A model generated the notes under the pieces. The model did no database searches and had not been told where the DNA came from. It worked only from the letters and a program-made list of their open reading frames with translations. A program made the position numbers and the translations under genes. Below, in pieces: positions 31,856 through 40,573 of a stretch of DNA of 50,782 nt (position 1 is its first letter; each line of letters begins with the position of its first letter). The stretch comes from a virus. Where the stretch lies: positions 1 to 50,782 of the IMG/VR virus record IMGVR_UViG_3300036761_001804; one strand, written 5' to 3'.

Positions 31856-32944
31856 TTATATGCCCTGTGAGTAACGTGGAGGCGGAGCCTGATCGGCTCG
31901 GCGTGCGGCCAGCGTGGCCTGCATGCGCGTATCTTCGGCTTGTCCTGCGGAAATGCTAGGGCGCCGACCCTGTGTCGCGATAGCGTTCTGCGTACCCAAC
32001 TGCTGCGCATTCACGCCCGCGAAGCCCAGGGCGTTGTTCTTGTCGAACTCGCGTTGCTTCTCCGCGCGGTCCAGATTCCCCTGGCTCGTACCCACGTCGA
32101 ACTCCCGGGCCTGCTCTTTGATCTTCTGCTGCGCCAGTTGCCACTCCACGGCCAGGCTCCGCGACATCTGGTTGTACTTGGCGTTGTCAATCATGCTGTT
32201 GTTGAACTGCTCGTCCAACTGCGCCTGGAGTTCGTTGGCCTTGGCCTTGGCATCGGCGAAGCCGAGTTGTGCCGTCTGGACCAACTGCGCGAAGCCCAGG
32301 TCTACGTGCGCCTGGTCACTATTGCGCGCCGCTAGCGCCTGCCCGAACTGCGTGTTCATCGCCGTCTCGGCCTGGTTGTACGAGTTGATCTGCGAGTTCA
32401 TGGATTCCGAGGCACGCTGGTACTGGTCGCCTTCTTCCTTGCGGATCTGGGCAGCCCCGGCGAAGCCCTCGCCTGCCACGGCCTTCATCTTGTCCAGCGC
32501 CGCTTGCTTCGCCGCGCCCTGGAACCCACCCGCGTAGCCCGCGCGCGAGGTATTCTCCTGCGCTTGCCGCCGCGCCTCGTCGGCCGTCGAACTCGTCTGC
32601 GAGTCTGCTAGGCCCATCAGGTTCGCGAACGCGCTCGTGTGCGTGGGATCGTTGAACCCGGACGCCGCGCGCCGCACGTCGCCGCGCGTCACGTCGATGT
32701 TCCCTTGCTGATGCTTCAGGCTCGCATCCATCTCCGGGGAACTGAAGTCGCTCCGGTTCGGGGCGCCGATCACAGGCCGCGTGCCGGGCGTCGGATAATC
32801 GCTTGGGTTCGGTCCCCGCACCTTCGGCGGCTTGATCGGCGCGTTCGCGGGGCCACTATTGAAAATGTCGAACATACCGCCGCCGCCGCCCGCCGTGCCG
32901 CCGATGAAATTGCTCCGAACTGAACCGCCAGTATTGAAAGCCAC
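31856..32944 (-). CDS. Helical virion protein (362 aa), possible ejection or tail protein
   Basis: 362 residues from the start at 32944. N-terminal 100 residues are Gly/Pro-rich; residues about 105-320 are long Ala/Gln/Glu helices (ARRQAQENTSRAGY, QINSYNQAETAMNTQF, AKANELQAQLDEQFNN), coiled-coil-like, with no Cys. The type resembles P22-like pilot proteins and T7 internal proteins, but no family is certain. It sits between tail genes and the fibre genes. Confidence 0.55.
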   Translation of the reverse strand: MAFNTGGSVRSNFIGGTAGGGGGMFDIFNSGPANAPIKPPKVRGPNPSDYPTPGTRPVIGAPNRSDFSSPEMDASLKHQQGNIDVTRGDVRRAASGFNDPTHTSAFANLMGLADSQTSSTADEARRQAQENTSRAGYAGGFQGAAKQAALDKMKAVAGEGFAGAAQIRKEEGDQYQRASESMNSQINSYNQAETAMNTQFGQALAARNSDQAHVDLGFAQLVQTAQLGFADAKAKANELQAQLDEQFNNSMIDNAKYNQMSRSLAVEWQLAQQKIKEQAREFDVGTSQGNLDRAEKQREFDKNNALGFAGVNAQQLGTQNAIATQGRRPSISAGQAEDTRMQATLAARRADQAPPPRYSQGI

Positions 32945-32949
32945 GTTGC

Positions 32950-33384
32950 TTACCTCTTCGGTTTGTAGACCATGACGATCGTGTCGCCAGGGTCCGGTGC
33001 GTCCCCGAGGACGATCACCGTGGGTGCGTTCATGCTGAAGTAGAACTCCCCGGTCGCCGGGCTCGGTGCGTCTGACCGGATCAACGGGGTAGTGGTTCCA
33101 CCGTGCTGCAAGACTACAACGATATTAAGCCCTTGTACAGGCGTGCGCCCGACGAAGGTCTTGTTCGCGCTGTCGAACGCGCCCGCCGGGGGCCAGTCGT
33201 ACTGGAGATCCTCGGCCGTCACGCTCGGGACGCTCTCGTTCCCAAGGCGCAGTGCCGCGTGCGCAAGAGAACGCTGGTTTGAACCGGGCTTCGTGCGCTC
33301 GGCCTGGAGATCCCCGCCCTGGCCCCGGTGCCGCAGGAACACCTTGTTCCTAGCGTTGATCAGATTTTCTCTAGCAGTGGCCAT
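32950..33384 (-). CDS. Virion structural hypothetical protein
   Basis: 144 residues, start at 33384 overlapping the upstream stop. Basic helical N-terminus followed by beta segments (LNIVVVLQHGG, GEFYFSMNAPTVIVLGDAP, DTIVMVYKPKR). Probably a small tail or head completion protein. Function unknown. Confidence 0.6.
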   Translation of the reverse strand: MATARENLINARNKVFLRHRGQGGDLQAERTKPGSNQRSLAHAALRLGNESVPSVTAEDLQYDWPPAGAFDSANKTFVGRTPVQGLNIVVVLQHGGTTTPLIRSDAPSPATGEFYFSMNAPTVIVLGDAPDPGDTIVMVYKPKR

Positions 33385-34076
33385 TACTTAGACCTCTTAT
33401 TCGCGGGCAGGCGCTTCCCGAGCACGTCCCACGTAGCAAACCACGAGTTGATTTGCACAGGGTCGTTGCTTGCATTTTCCAAGCGCACGGTGAACGAGCG
33501 ACCCTTGACCGCGATCAGGGCACGCATCAACTGTGCGGTCTGCCGTACCCCGATGCGCCACGTCTCCTGCTCGCGCTCCGTCTCGCCGACGCTGATGCGC
33601 CACACCGCCTCGGGGCCTTGCGTTGGAGCGTTCTTCAACGAGAACTGGATCTCGCGAAAGCGCTTCAACACGTTGAGCGCGTAACCGCCCCGGCCCTCGG
33701 TGTCCGCCAGGTTGTACGGGACGGGGCCGAACTTGATCATCCGGTAGATCGGGGCGAACGTGTTTGGCTCCCACTCGTCGCGAAAGCGCGTATAGTCCAG
33801 GGCGTAGATTCTATTCTGAACCGCCACGGTGATCAGGTCGTTCCCGATCTGATCTTCGATCTGTGCCGACAGACTAGTCGGGATGTCCCAGATGCTCCAC
33901 GCCCCGCGCTGGTTGCCCAGGGCCTCGTCGCCCGGGAGCGGGCTCAAGTCCATGTTGTAGATGAAGTTGCCCCAGCGATCCTTGAGGCACCCAGGGTCGG
34001 TACACTTCAACCGCCCCGGGATAGTGCCCACGTCTTCCTCGTAGAAGTCTTCACAGGGAATGAATGCCACACTCAT
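33384..34076 (-). CDS. Virion structural protein (tail-type)
   Basis: 230 residues, start 34076 overlapping the previous gene's stop by 4 bases. Aromatic- and beta-rich with two Cys close together (KCTDPGCLKD), ending in a basic beta segment (SFTVRLENASNDPVQINSWFATWDVLGKRL) that looks like a jelly-roll strand set. Consistent with a tail baseplate or tubular component; no family recognised. Confidence 0.6.
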   Translation of the reverse strand: MSVAFIPCEDFYEEDVGTIPGRLKCTDPGCLKDRWGNFIYNMDLSPLPGDEALGNQRGAWSIWDIPTSLSAQIEDQIGNDLITVAVQNRIYALDYTRFRDEWEPNTFAPIYRMIKFGPVPYNLADTEGRGGYALNVLKRFREIQFSLKNAPTQGPEAVWRISVGETEREQETWRIGVRQTAQLMRALIAVKGRSFTVRLENASNDPVQINSWFATWDVLGKRLPANKRSK

Positions 34077-35965
34077 GGGCTACAATCCTCGGCTTCCTGC
34101 GTGCCCGTCAAGTCCGTGGTGTTCATCACCAGCGTCACGTCCTGCACCGTGAACGCATCTGACGTGAACCGCGTGCGCACGATTACATCCACGACGAAGC
34201 ACACGACGTTGGCGCCCTCGAAACGTCCACCAGCGCCACCATCGGCGGCGATGTCCGCCAGGGACGCATCGGGCAACCAAATGTCCTTCTCGCGCGCAGC
34301 CGGATCGTGGAAGATGTTCGCGTAGCGGCAGTACCCGCGCAAGTCGCGCCCGAAGGCAGATCGGGGCTTCGTACTCGCGGTATGGTCAATCGCGTCATTC
34401 TGGCCCGGGTCTAGCCGGGGCATGCGTAGGATGATCGACGCGTCGTGCCCAGAGGCGCTGTGCCTGTGCGAGCCCAGGAAGGAGAACTCGAAATACCCGT
34501 TCCCAAGGAACGGCTGGGCATACGGGGTCAAGAGCAGCCCCGGGCTCAGGTTGTCCACCCAGGAAGTCTCGAAGTCCACGAACGGCGGCGCGGCCGGGAT
34601 CGGGTCAGCAACGCTCCGAATCCCGGCGGCCCCGTTGGCGTAGCCAATCGAGTCCATCACGATCGTCGGGAATAGCGGCGGGCTGGCGCCGACAATCGCG
34701 GCCGTGGTGAACCGGAACGAACGCACGCGTAGACCAATCCTGCACTGTGACGGGAGATGGTCCAATTTGATCCTGAACCCATAGGGAAGTGGATTGGAAA
34801 ACGTGCCCACGATCGTGGCACTATCCACCGGCCCATAGTTGAACCCATCCGTCACAGCCGAGGGATCAGTCGTGATCAACGCCGGCACGTTCGCGCCCGC
34901 GAACGACGCGGCCTTGGCGAAGTCTGTTCCCGTGAACGTCACGATCTTCCTGAACCCGCGCTCCTGTTTCGCGGGATCTTGCGGCTCCGGGTTCCGGGGA
35001 TCTGGGATGTACTCGCCAGTCTTCGGGTCCACGTATGTCTCGATCGGCTGCCTCGGCAGTACCTGCGGATCGTTGATCGGCAACTTCTGTTTCGGCTCCC
35101 CAGTCTTGTCCGGGTCAAAGCACGGCAACTCCGTATGCGCGAGCAAGTCTTCAAAGTACGCCAGTTGATCCGGCGTCATCGAGTCCTTGAACGCCTGGAG
35201 CGCAACAGGGTCGCACAGGTCCACGAGAGGCAGAACAGGAGGCTCGCTCGGAGGAGTCGGCCCGCCAGCGTCGGGAGGGATCGTCGGCCAGTCGAACGGC
35301 GGCGTATCACAGACGCTCGGGGCGTAGTTGGTACAATCGAGTGGTGGCGTAAGACACGCCTCGTCGGTCGCGCACGGTCCCGGGTCGATGCACTCGATCG
35401 TAGGATCGGCGTGACAGTCCCCGGGCGTTTCGATTCGATCATGGCAGGCGCCGAAAAGGTGGACAGCGATGAAGTCGTTGTGGACAGTGTACCCCGAGGC
35501 CACGGCAATCGTGATCCACACCTTGTCGATGCCCTGGAGCGCCACCGCCAGGCGCATGTCGAAGAACTTCGCGCGCCCGCTCCGGGTGCCCCGGAACGGG
35601 TCGTTGAGCAAGATCCTGTTCTGGAGCGTCCAGGTACTGTCCAGGCTGCTATGGGTCCAGAACTCCAGAGCGCTCGTGTTCAGGACGCTCTCGTCGAACA
35701 CCGCCGAGATCTTGGGCAGCACGCCCCAGAACCGGGAGCACCGGCGCTCGAACGTGAACAGCAGGCCCTCGTGGGTGAAGGACGATCCCGGTGGCACCGT
35801 GGTGATCAGATCCTGGTCGTAGAACACGTTCTCGTTCGCGGGCAGCGCGGCGGGCGTCCCTGCGGGATCAAGACTATCGTAGGCGCTCGTGCTCTGGATC
35901 GAGTAATTAGTATCCGCGTCCAGGCCAATCTGACGGATACGCCCGAGGAAGACAGAATGTGCCAT
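34073..35965 (-). CDS. Large virion structural protein (630 aa) with Pro/Cys-rich insert
   Basis: 630 residues from ATG 35965 in a TGATG overlap; a longer start at 36016 adds only a non-conserved basic segment. N- and C-terminal regions are beta-rich (for example AHSVFLGRIRQIGLD; RMPRLDPGQND). Residues about 190-340 form a Pro/Asp/Cys-rich insert (HADPTIECIDPGPCATDE..., PPSEPPVLPLVDLC) unlike the rest. Likely a tail or baseplate component acting with the beta-propeller-like protein upstream. Confidence 0.65.
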   Translation of the reverse strand: MAHSVFLGRIRQIGLDADTNYSIQSTSAYDSLDPAGTPAALPANENVFYDQDLITTVPPGSSFTHEGLLFTFERRCSRFWGVLPKISAVFDESVLNTSALEFWTHSSLDSTWTLQNRILLNDPFRGTRSGRAKFFDMRLAVALQGIDKVWITIAVASGYTVHNDFIAVHLFGACHDRIETPGDCHADPTIECIDPGPCATDEACLTPPLDCTNYAPSVCDTPPFDWPTIPPDAGGPTPPSEPPVLPLVDLCDPVALQAFKDSMTPDQLAYFEDLLAHTELPCFDPDKTGEPKQKLPINDPQVLPRQPIETYVDPKTGEYIPDPRNPEPQDPAKQERGFRKIVTFTGTDFAKAASFAGANVPALITTDPSAVTDGFNYGPVDSATIVGTFSNPLPYGFRIKLDHLPSQCRIGLRVRSFRFTTAAIVGASPPLFPTIVMDSIGYANGAAGIRSVADPIPAAPPFVDFETSWVDNLSPGLLLTPYAQPFLGNGYFEFSFLGSHRHSASGHDASIILRMPRLDPGQNDAIDHTASTKPRSAFGRDLRGYCRYANIFHDPAAREKDIWLPDASLADIAADGGAGGRFEGANVVCFVVDVIVRTRFTSDAFTVQDVTLVMNTTDLTGTQEAEDCSP

Positions 35966-37314
35966 CAGCCGTGCCCCAGGAAGCCAAAGAGCCTGTGGAT
36001 GCGGTCGAAGAAGCACGAGGCTCCGAGCGAGAACTTCGCCGCTGCGTAGAGATCGTCGATTGCCCCGCTGATCCGCTCCGCGACAATCCCGCCCGTGGGA
36101 CTCGCGTAGCGGTCAGCCCGATAGATTCCATCGGCAGCGCAGAACAGGACAGCGTTCTCCACCATGAGGCAGGTTCCAGGGTTGAAGCACCCGGAGCCGA
36201 TACGTTTGCCACCCTCGGCCGCCAGGACGGGCACGACGGTGTAGTCCTCGAACTTGTCGCCCACGATCGCGTGTGCCCCGAACTGTTTGAAGCACACGAG
36301 CCACTCGTACATACTCGCGAGCGCAGTCAGGTGATCCCCATCACTGTGGCGCACGGGCTGGACGTAGATCTCCGGCCACCCTTCGGGCACCATGAAGTCC
36401 GGGTCCAGGGCCGTGAAGCGCACCAAGCCCAGGTCATCGGCGAACACGCCCGCGAGTTGCCCCCGATGCTCCGCGAGCGCCACCGCAGGCGCAGGCGGCG
36501 GCGTGTTCTCCAACGCGCTCACCAACTTCTTTTCCTTGACGATGGTGTCGAACTGCCCCACGCCCGGGGCATACGTGAGCGTCCCTACTTCGATGTTCAC
36601 CCCGATGGCTTTCTCGTCTACGAAGTGCAACTCGGCCCCGCCCGCGATGCTCGCGTACACGCACCACGTCAAGACCTGGGGATCGTCGTAGTCCACGCCC
36701 TGTGTCGGGCTCGCGAACGTGGCCTTCTGGCCTACGGTCGCAGAGAAGTCCCGCACCACGGCGCTGCAATCGCTCTCGTGGTGGGCGCTCTTCAGCGTGA
36801 TCACGGCCTTGCGCAGTCCTGCGGAGAGGGAACCCGCTCCCGCCAGCGAAGGCGTGGGCGCAGTCCCCGGGGTCGTGATCCCCATCTTGGTCAACTTGTC
36901 GCCCTCGAACTTCAGGTTCTGGTTGACCCCATCGTAGATGAACGTGGTCGCGGTGCCGCCCGACAGGGAGATGAAGTGCACCACGTCGGGCTCCGTGCGC
37001 ACCTGATCCACGACGGGTAGGAACGCCATGCTCAGTTCCACGGGATCGCCGCCTTCGAGCAAGGTGTACAACTTCGTGCCCGCTGCCACGAGCATCGTGC
37101 GCACGCCGTCGTCCGTGACGTGCCACCCGTGCCCATGGATCTCGCCGGGGAACGATGCTCCATGGAAGCACCGCATCCCCGGGCGCGACACGGCCACGCC
37201 GCCCGGGAAGGACACATTCAACGCTTCAAGGACGAACCCCGACGCTTGAGCCCTCGGGCTCTTGCGCTGGAGAATCCCGCGCCAGTAGGAGTCGCTGGTC
37301 TGGTTCGCGCGCAT
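35965..37314 (-). CDS. Beta-propeller-like tail/DNA-stabilisation protein
   Basis: 449 residues, ATG 37314. Repeated beta blades are visible: LYTLLEGGDPVELS, IYDGVNQNLKFEGDKL, AEHRGQLAGVFADDLGLVRFTALDP, HLTALASMYEWLVCFKQFGAHAIVG and NAVLFCAADGIYRADR, the pattern of short-tailed phage tail hub proteins such as P22 gp10-like stabilisation proteins. Follows the adaptor gene region, the expected order. The exact P22 homology is not tested. Confidence 0.7.
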   Translation of the reverse strand: MRANQTSDSYWRGILQRKSPRAQASGFVLEALNVSFPGGVAVSRPGMRCFHGASFPGEIHGHGWHVTDDGVRTMLVAAGTKLYTLLEGGDPVELSMAFLPVVDQVRTEPDVVHFISLSGGTATTFIYDGVNQNLKFEGDKLTKMGITTPGTAPTPSLAGAGSLSAGLRKAVITLKSAHHESDCSAVVRDFSATVGQKATFASPTQGVDYDDPQVLTWCVYASIAGGAELHFVDEKAIGVNIEVGTLTYAPGVGQFDTIVKEKKLVSALENTPPPAPAVALAEHRGQLAGVFADDLGLVRFTALDPDFMVPEGWPEIYVQPVRHSDGDHLTALASMYEWLVCFKQFGAHAIVGDKFEDYTVVPVLAAEGGKRIGSGCFNPGTCLMVENAVLFCAADGIYRADRYASPTGGIVAERISGAIDDLYAAAKFSLGASCFFDRIHRLFGFLGHG

Positions 37315-37329
37315 GCGCGAGCGCTCCGG

Positions 37330-37725
37330 TTAGACGACCTGCCGGGGAACCGTGCGCAGGATGGTGCGGGTTGTACGCCCCCACCGTCCCGTGACTTCCA
37401 GGGAACTGCCAACCCCGTTCACGATCACCGTGAGTCCATTGCTGAACGAACCGCACAGGTCATGCGTGTCACCGTTCGACACCGTGCTCGTGTCGATTCC
37501 GATGATCAGGTTCGTCGGCCCGGCAGTCTCGCCCGGCCCTACGTCGTAGAACTTCACGAACCCGCCCGCGCCCGGGCTCACACCCACCTTGATCGCGCTG
37601 ATGAACCCGGTGCCGCGTGCGGCGATGACTTCTGTGCCGTCGCCGAAGAGATGCACCATGTTCATCTCGCCGGTCCCGTAGTCGGGGTTGCGGCCCTGCG
37701 GAACGTAAGTTGCAAGAATCGCCAT
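37330..37725 (-). CDS. Small virion protein (131 aa)
   Basis: 131 residues from ATG 37725; the longer frame to 37872 is Arg-rich and overlaps the adaptor gene, so it is not used. Beta-rich (MAILATYVPQGRNPDYGTGE..., GFISAIKVGVSPGAGGFVKFYDVG) with a Gly-rich middle. Probably a head-tail joining or decoration protein. No family recognised. Confidence 0.6.
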   Translation of the reverse strand: MAILATYVPQGRNPDYGTGEMNMVHLFGDGTEVIAARGTGFISAIKVGVSPGAGGFVKFYDVGPGETAGPTNLIIGIDTSTVSNGDTHDLCGSFSNGLTVIVNGVGSSLEVTGRWGRTTRTILRTVPRQVV

Positions 37726-37727
37726 GA

Positions 37728-38492
37728 TTATTCCCAATCCTCTTCGTATGGTCCTTCGACGTACTCGGCGTCGCGCGTCTGGCGCGGCCCGCACGCCCGA
37801 AGGGCGAATGTGCGTTTGGCTTCCCACTCCCCGATGCTCGTCTTGATCGCGGCATCGTCTTCGCTCTTGCATCGCGCCCGGTAGACCATGAACGCGATCA
37901 CGGCATCGAGCATGAACGGCTCGAACCCGGACTCCTCGAAGTTGTCGGTCTTCGCGAGTACGCGGGGAGCCTGGACGTATTTCATGACCATCACCCTTGG
38001 GGTGTCGATGGCAGGCACCGGGGCCAGGATCATCACCGCTGCCTTCTCCCTGAACTCGATGTTGTAGAAGAACTCTTCCCCTGCGGTGCTGCTCGTGCGC
38101 AGGGCGTTGTTCCTAAAGTTCATGTTCTGGAACTTGGCTTGCTGGATCAGCAAGCGCGAGACAGTCCCGTCGCCCGGGGGCACCGTCTCGTAGAGCAACA
38201 GTTCATGGAAATCCGGGGGTAGCACGATCTCCGCGCGCCCCGACTTGATCCCCAGGAACTCCGTGTCGTAACTCCGGCCCGACAGGGTGACTTTCCCCTG
38301 GTCGGACTGGAGTGTACGCACGAACCTATCCTCGTGCGCCTCGCGCACGGTTTGCCACACTTCCCGCATGCCCTCGTTCATGTACTCGACACCTTCGGTG
38401 TCGGACCAGAAGTTGGTCCCGGGGTCCAGTTCTTCGTCGATGCGATGGCGCCATCGGCGAAGCAGGCTCTGTACGGTTTCTGTGGCGGGCAT
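37728..38492 (-). CDS. Head-tail adaptor (P22 gp4-like / podovirus connector)
   Basis: 254 residues from ATG 38492, with GGGAGG upstream. The helical N-terminus (VQSLLRRWRHRIDEEL...WSDTEGVEYMNEGMREVWQTV) followed by a beta block (GRAEIVLPPDFHELLLYET) and a helical end (EPFMLDAVIAFMVYRARCKSE) is the architecture of the first ring below the portal in short-tailed phages. It probably docks on the portal and receives the tail. Position between capsid and tail genes fits. Confidence 0.75.
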   Translation of the reverse strand: MPATETVQSLLRRWRHRIDEELDPGTNFWSDTEGVEYMNEGMREVWQTVREAHEDRFVRTLQSDQGKVTLSGRSYDTEFLGIKSGRAEIVLPPDFHELLLYETVPPGDGTVSRLLIQQAKFQNMNFRNNALRTSSTAGEEFFYNIEFREKAAVMILAPVPAIDTPRVMVMKYVQAPRVLAKTDNFEESGFEPFMLDAVIAFMVYRARCKSEDDAAIKTSIGEWEAKRTFALRACGPRQTRDAEYVEGPYEEDWE

Positions 38493-38497
38493 TCTAC

Positions 38498-38950
38498 TTA
38501 CCTCCCACGACCGCTGGTGACGATACGTTGCCGTCCGAACGATTCGTGGATCGGCCCCGCCTGGTCGATCCAGTTCTGGTTCCGTTGCTGGCGGATCTTC
38601 TCCGCGCGCTCGGCGTCGCGCCGGTCGTAGGCATCCGCGAGTTGCCCCGCGTTGACTGCGCCCGTCTCGGCCATCAGGTTCTCGATGCTCCCGCGCCGCA
38701 GACCCATGATCAACTTGTCCAGGGTCGGGAGATCGTGCGGCTCGAACTCGTCCACCATGACGTAGCCATCACGGAAACGGATGAACGAGTCCACCGCGCT
38801 ACGAGGGTAGTTGTCGGGGTTCACGACGCGCCGGAAGGAGATCTTCTCCTCCAGTTGCCACCGCTCGCGGACATCGGACCATCGCACGCGCGGTTGCTGC
38901 CTCGGGAACGCCCGGGCGAGTTTCTTGTTGAACCCAGGGGAGAGCGTCAC
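38498..38950 (-). CDS. Hypothetical virion-associated protein
   Basis: 150 residues from GTG 38950 in a GTGA overlap with the upstream stop. Arg/Glu-rich, largely helical second half (LADAYDRRDAERAEKIRQQRNQNW), with a basic aromatic first half. Likely a head completion or connector helper. No family recognised. Confidence 0.6.
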   Translation of the reverse strand: MTLSPGFNKKLARAFPRQQPRVRWSDVRERWQLEEKISFRRVVNPDNYPRSAVDSFIRFRDGYVMVDEFEPHDLPTLDKLIMGLRRGSIENLMAETGAVNAGQLADAYDRRDAERAEKIRQQRNQNWIDQAGPIHESFGRQRIVTSGRGR

Positions 38951-39462
38951 GCCTGCGCCGCCTTCTCAGCCGCCTCGTCGGCCTCGATGGCGTCGGCGGC
39001 CTTGGCCGCCAGCGGCTGCAACTTCTCGAAGGACTTCTCGCGCGAGGCACCCTTGAGTTCCTCGTACTTGGCTGCTTCCTTGGACTCCACGCGGTTCACG
39101 ATGTCTTCGACACCCGTCCCGTTGACATCCAGATAGACCGCACGCAAGGGCGTGCCGTCCCGGTCGAACCACTGCTTCTCGACGAGTTCCTGCGGCCCGG
39201 CGAACGACTCGGCCTTCAGATCACTCTCGGGCTTTCCGCCGCCGACGATGACCAGGAGTTGCACCTTCTCCTTGCCCTTCAAATCGCGCTTGCGGGTGCT
39301 CTTGCTGATCACGAACCAGGCAACCTGGCGGGGCAACAGTTTCGTCTCGCCCGCTTCCCAGGTGAACTCCTTGGCATCACGGATCACCTTGACGGGTCCG
39401 TTCACCAGGCGGTTCTTGATCGGCACGACATCTGCCATCTCTTCGAGTGTCATCGTTTCCAT
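38947..39462 (-). CDS. Hypothetical head protein (171 aa)
   Basis: 171 residues from ATG 39462 with GGGAGGA upstream. A beta N-terminal domain (VKVIRDAKEFTWEAGETKLL...VAWFVISKSTRK) and a helical Lys/Glu/Ala C-terminus (SREKSFEKLQPLAAKAADAIEADEAAEK). Similar proteins are found after capsid genes in podoviruses; no firm function. Confidence 0.6.
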   Translation of the reverse strand: METMTLEEMADVVPIKNRLVNGPVKVIRDAKEFTWEAGETKLLPRQVAWFVISKSTRKRDLKGKEKVQLLVIVGGGKPESDLKAESFAGPQELVEKQWFDRDGTPLRAVYLDVNGTGVEDIVNRVESKEAAKYEELKGASREKSFEKLQPLAAKAADAIEADEAAEKAAQA

Positions 39463-39495
39463 GGTACATCCTCCCTCATTCCTCCCCTACAGGAA

Positions 39496-39535
39496 GGAGC
39501 CCAGGCAGGCAGGGAGGTGAACCTGCCCGGGCTCC
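39496..39535. terminator. Strong hairpin downstream of the decoration-type gene
   Basis: GGAGCCC (39496-39502) pairs with GGGCTCC (39529-39535) and GGCAGG (39504-39509) with CCTGCC (39522-39527), one A/C mismatch and a 12-nt loop. On the minus strand it follows the 39568-39996 gene. No T-run follows, so it may attenuate transcription or protect mRNA ends rather than terminate fully, helping set high expression of capsid genes. Confidence 0.5.
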
Positions 39536-39567
39536 GCAGCGCGTGCGGCGCTGCAACCGTTCGACGC

Positions 39568-39996
39568 TTAGATGTTCGCGTCGTCTCCGAAGTCGTGCTC
39601 GAACTCGACCAGGACGGTGACTCCAGTGAAGTCATCCGTCGCAGAGGGCGCGAGCGCCGACACGATGAGCAACTCGCCGATGCTGACGGGGGCCGTGAGG
39701 TTCCCGCTGTCACCGACGTTGAGGGTCGCAGCGGCATCGGTCACAGCCGCGCCGAGCACCGTGCTCGACCGCTTGACCTGGACCGTCAACGCCTCCGAAC
39801 CAGAGTTCGTTAGCGTTCCGACCGTGATCTTCTTGAGGTTGCCCGACACGGGGCACACGAACGCTAGCAAGTTCGTGGTGCTCGTCGGAAGATTCGTCAG
39901 TGTGCCAACGATCGGCACCGTCCCATCCGTGTACGACGGATTGAACGAGAGGATCTTCCGACCGTAGATATGACGGGCGAGAGATGAAACAGGCAT
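39568..39996 (-). CDS. Capsid decoration-type / head structural protein (142 aa)
   Basis: 142 residues from ATG 39996. After a short basic start (MPVSSLARHIYGRKILSFNP) it is entirely beta and Thr/Val-rich (TLTNLPTSTTNLLAFVCPVSGNLKKI...), ending acidic. Composition and position two genes after the major capsid protein fit a decoration or head fibre protein. Own flanking hairpins suggest high mRNA abundance. Confidence 0.6.
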   Translation of the reverse strand: MPVSSLARHIYGRKILSFNPSYTDGTVPIVGTLTNLPTSTTNLLAFVCPVSGNLKKITVGTLTNSGSEALTVQVKRSSTVLGAAVTDAAATLNVGDSGNLTAPVSIGELLIVSALAPSATDDFTGVTVLVEFEHDFGDDANI

Positions 39997-40022
39997 GTGT
40001 TTCTCCTTATCCTTTCCCGGCC

Positions 40023-40508
40023 TTAGCCGTAGAGTACGGTGACGGTCGGCTTGTCGCCGGTCGCCGGGTCGCTTGTACCGTCAGCGATGGCACACGCGGC
40101 CACACTGACGTTGGTGGTGCAGAGAAAGCCGATGCCTTCCTTGCCGTAGAAGTACGCTTCGCCAGCCTCATTGCTGGTCAACTTGAACGAAGCCACGACC
40201 ACCGTCGCACCGTCACGGATCTGGACAACCACGTCCAACGTGCTCGTGCTGGCGACCGCCTTGAGCGAACCCGATACGGCGCGAACGCCGTACACACGCG
40301 CGGGACTGGCGAAGGCTACCTGAGCGGTGGAACCCACGATCAGCAGGGGCGCGCTTTCCTGCACGGTGGGAAACAACCCGCCGCGCTCGATTCCTTGCTG
40401 AGCCTTGATGGCGTCCAGCAACGCTGCTCGTCCTAGGCCCGACACCTTCCCGGCCATGAAGGCCCGGTCGGCTCGCAACCCAAGATCCGCTACACCTGAA
40501 AGAGGCAT
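40023..40508 (-). CDS. Head structural / decoration-type protein (161 aa)
   Basis: 161 residues from ATG 40508 with AGGAG upstream. N-terminal helical segment (ADRAFMAGKVSGLGRAALLDAIKAQQG), then beta and Val/Ala-rich (LLIVGSTAQVAFASPARVYGVRAVSGSL). Immediately follows the major capsid gene; probably decorates or cements the capsid. Confidence 0.6.
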   Translation of the reverse strand: MPLSGVADLGLRADRAFMAGKVSGLGRAALLDAIKAQQGIERGGLFPTVQESAPLLIVGSTAQVAFASPARVYGVRAVSGSLKAVASTSTLDVVVQIRDGATVVVASFKLTSNEAGEAYFYGKEGIGFLCTTNVSVAACAIADGTSDPATGDKPTVTVLYG

Positions 40509-40528
40509 GTTCTATTCTCCTGTTCGGG

Positions 40529-40554
40529 CTGGCGAGGGCTCGTGCCCCCGCCAG
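40529..40554. terminator. Hairpin after the major capsid gene
   Basis: CTGGCG (40529-40534) and CGCCAG (40549-40554) form the outer stem, with GGG (40536-40538) and CCC (40545-40547) inside. It lies in the gap between the major capsid gene (ends 40574 on the minus strand) and the next gene (starts 40508). No T-run; probably an mRNA-stabilising or attenuating stem. Confidence 0.45.
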
Positions 40555-40573
40555 TCCTTGGTTGCGTTGTCGA

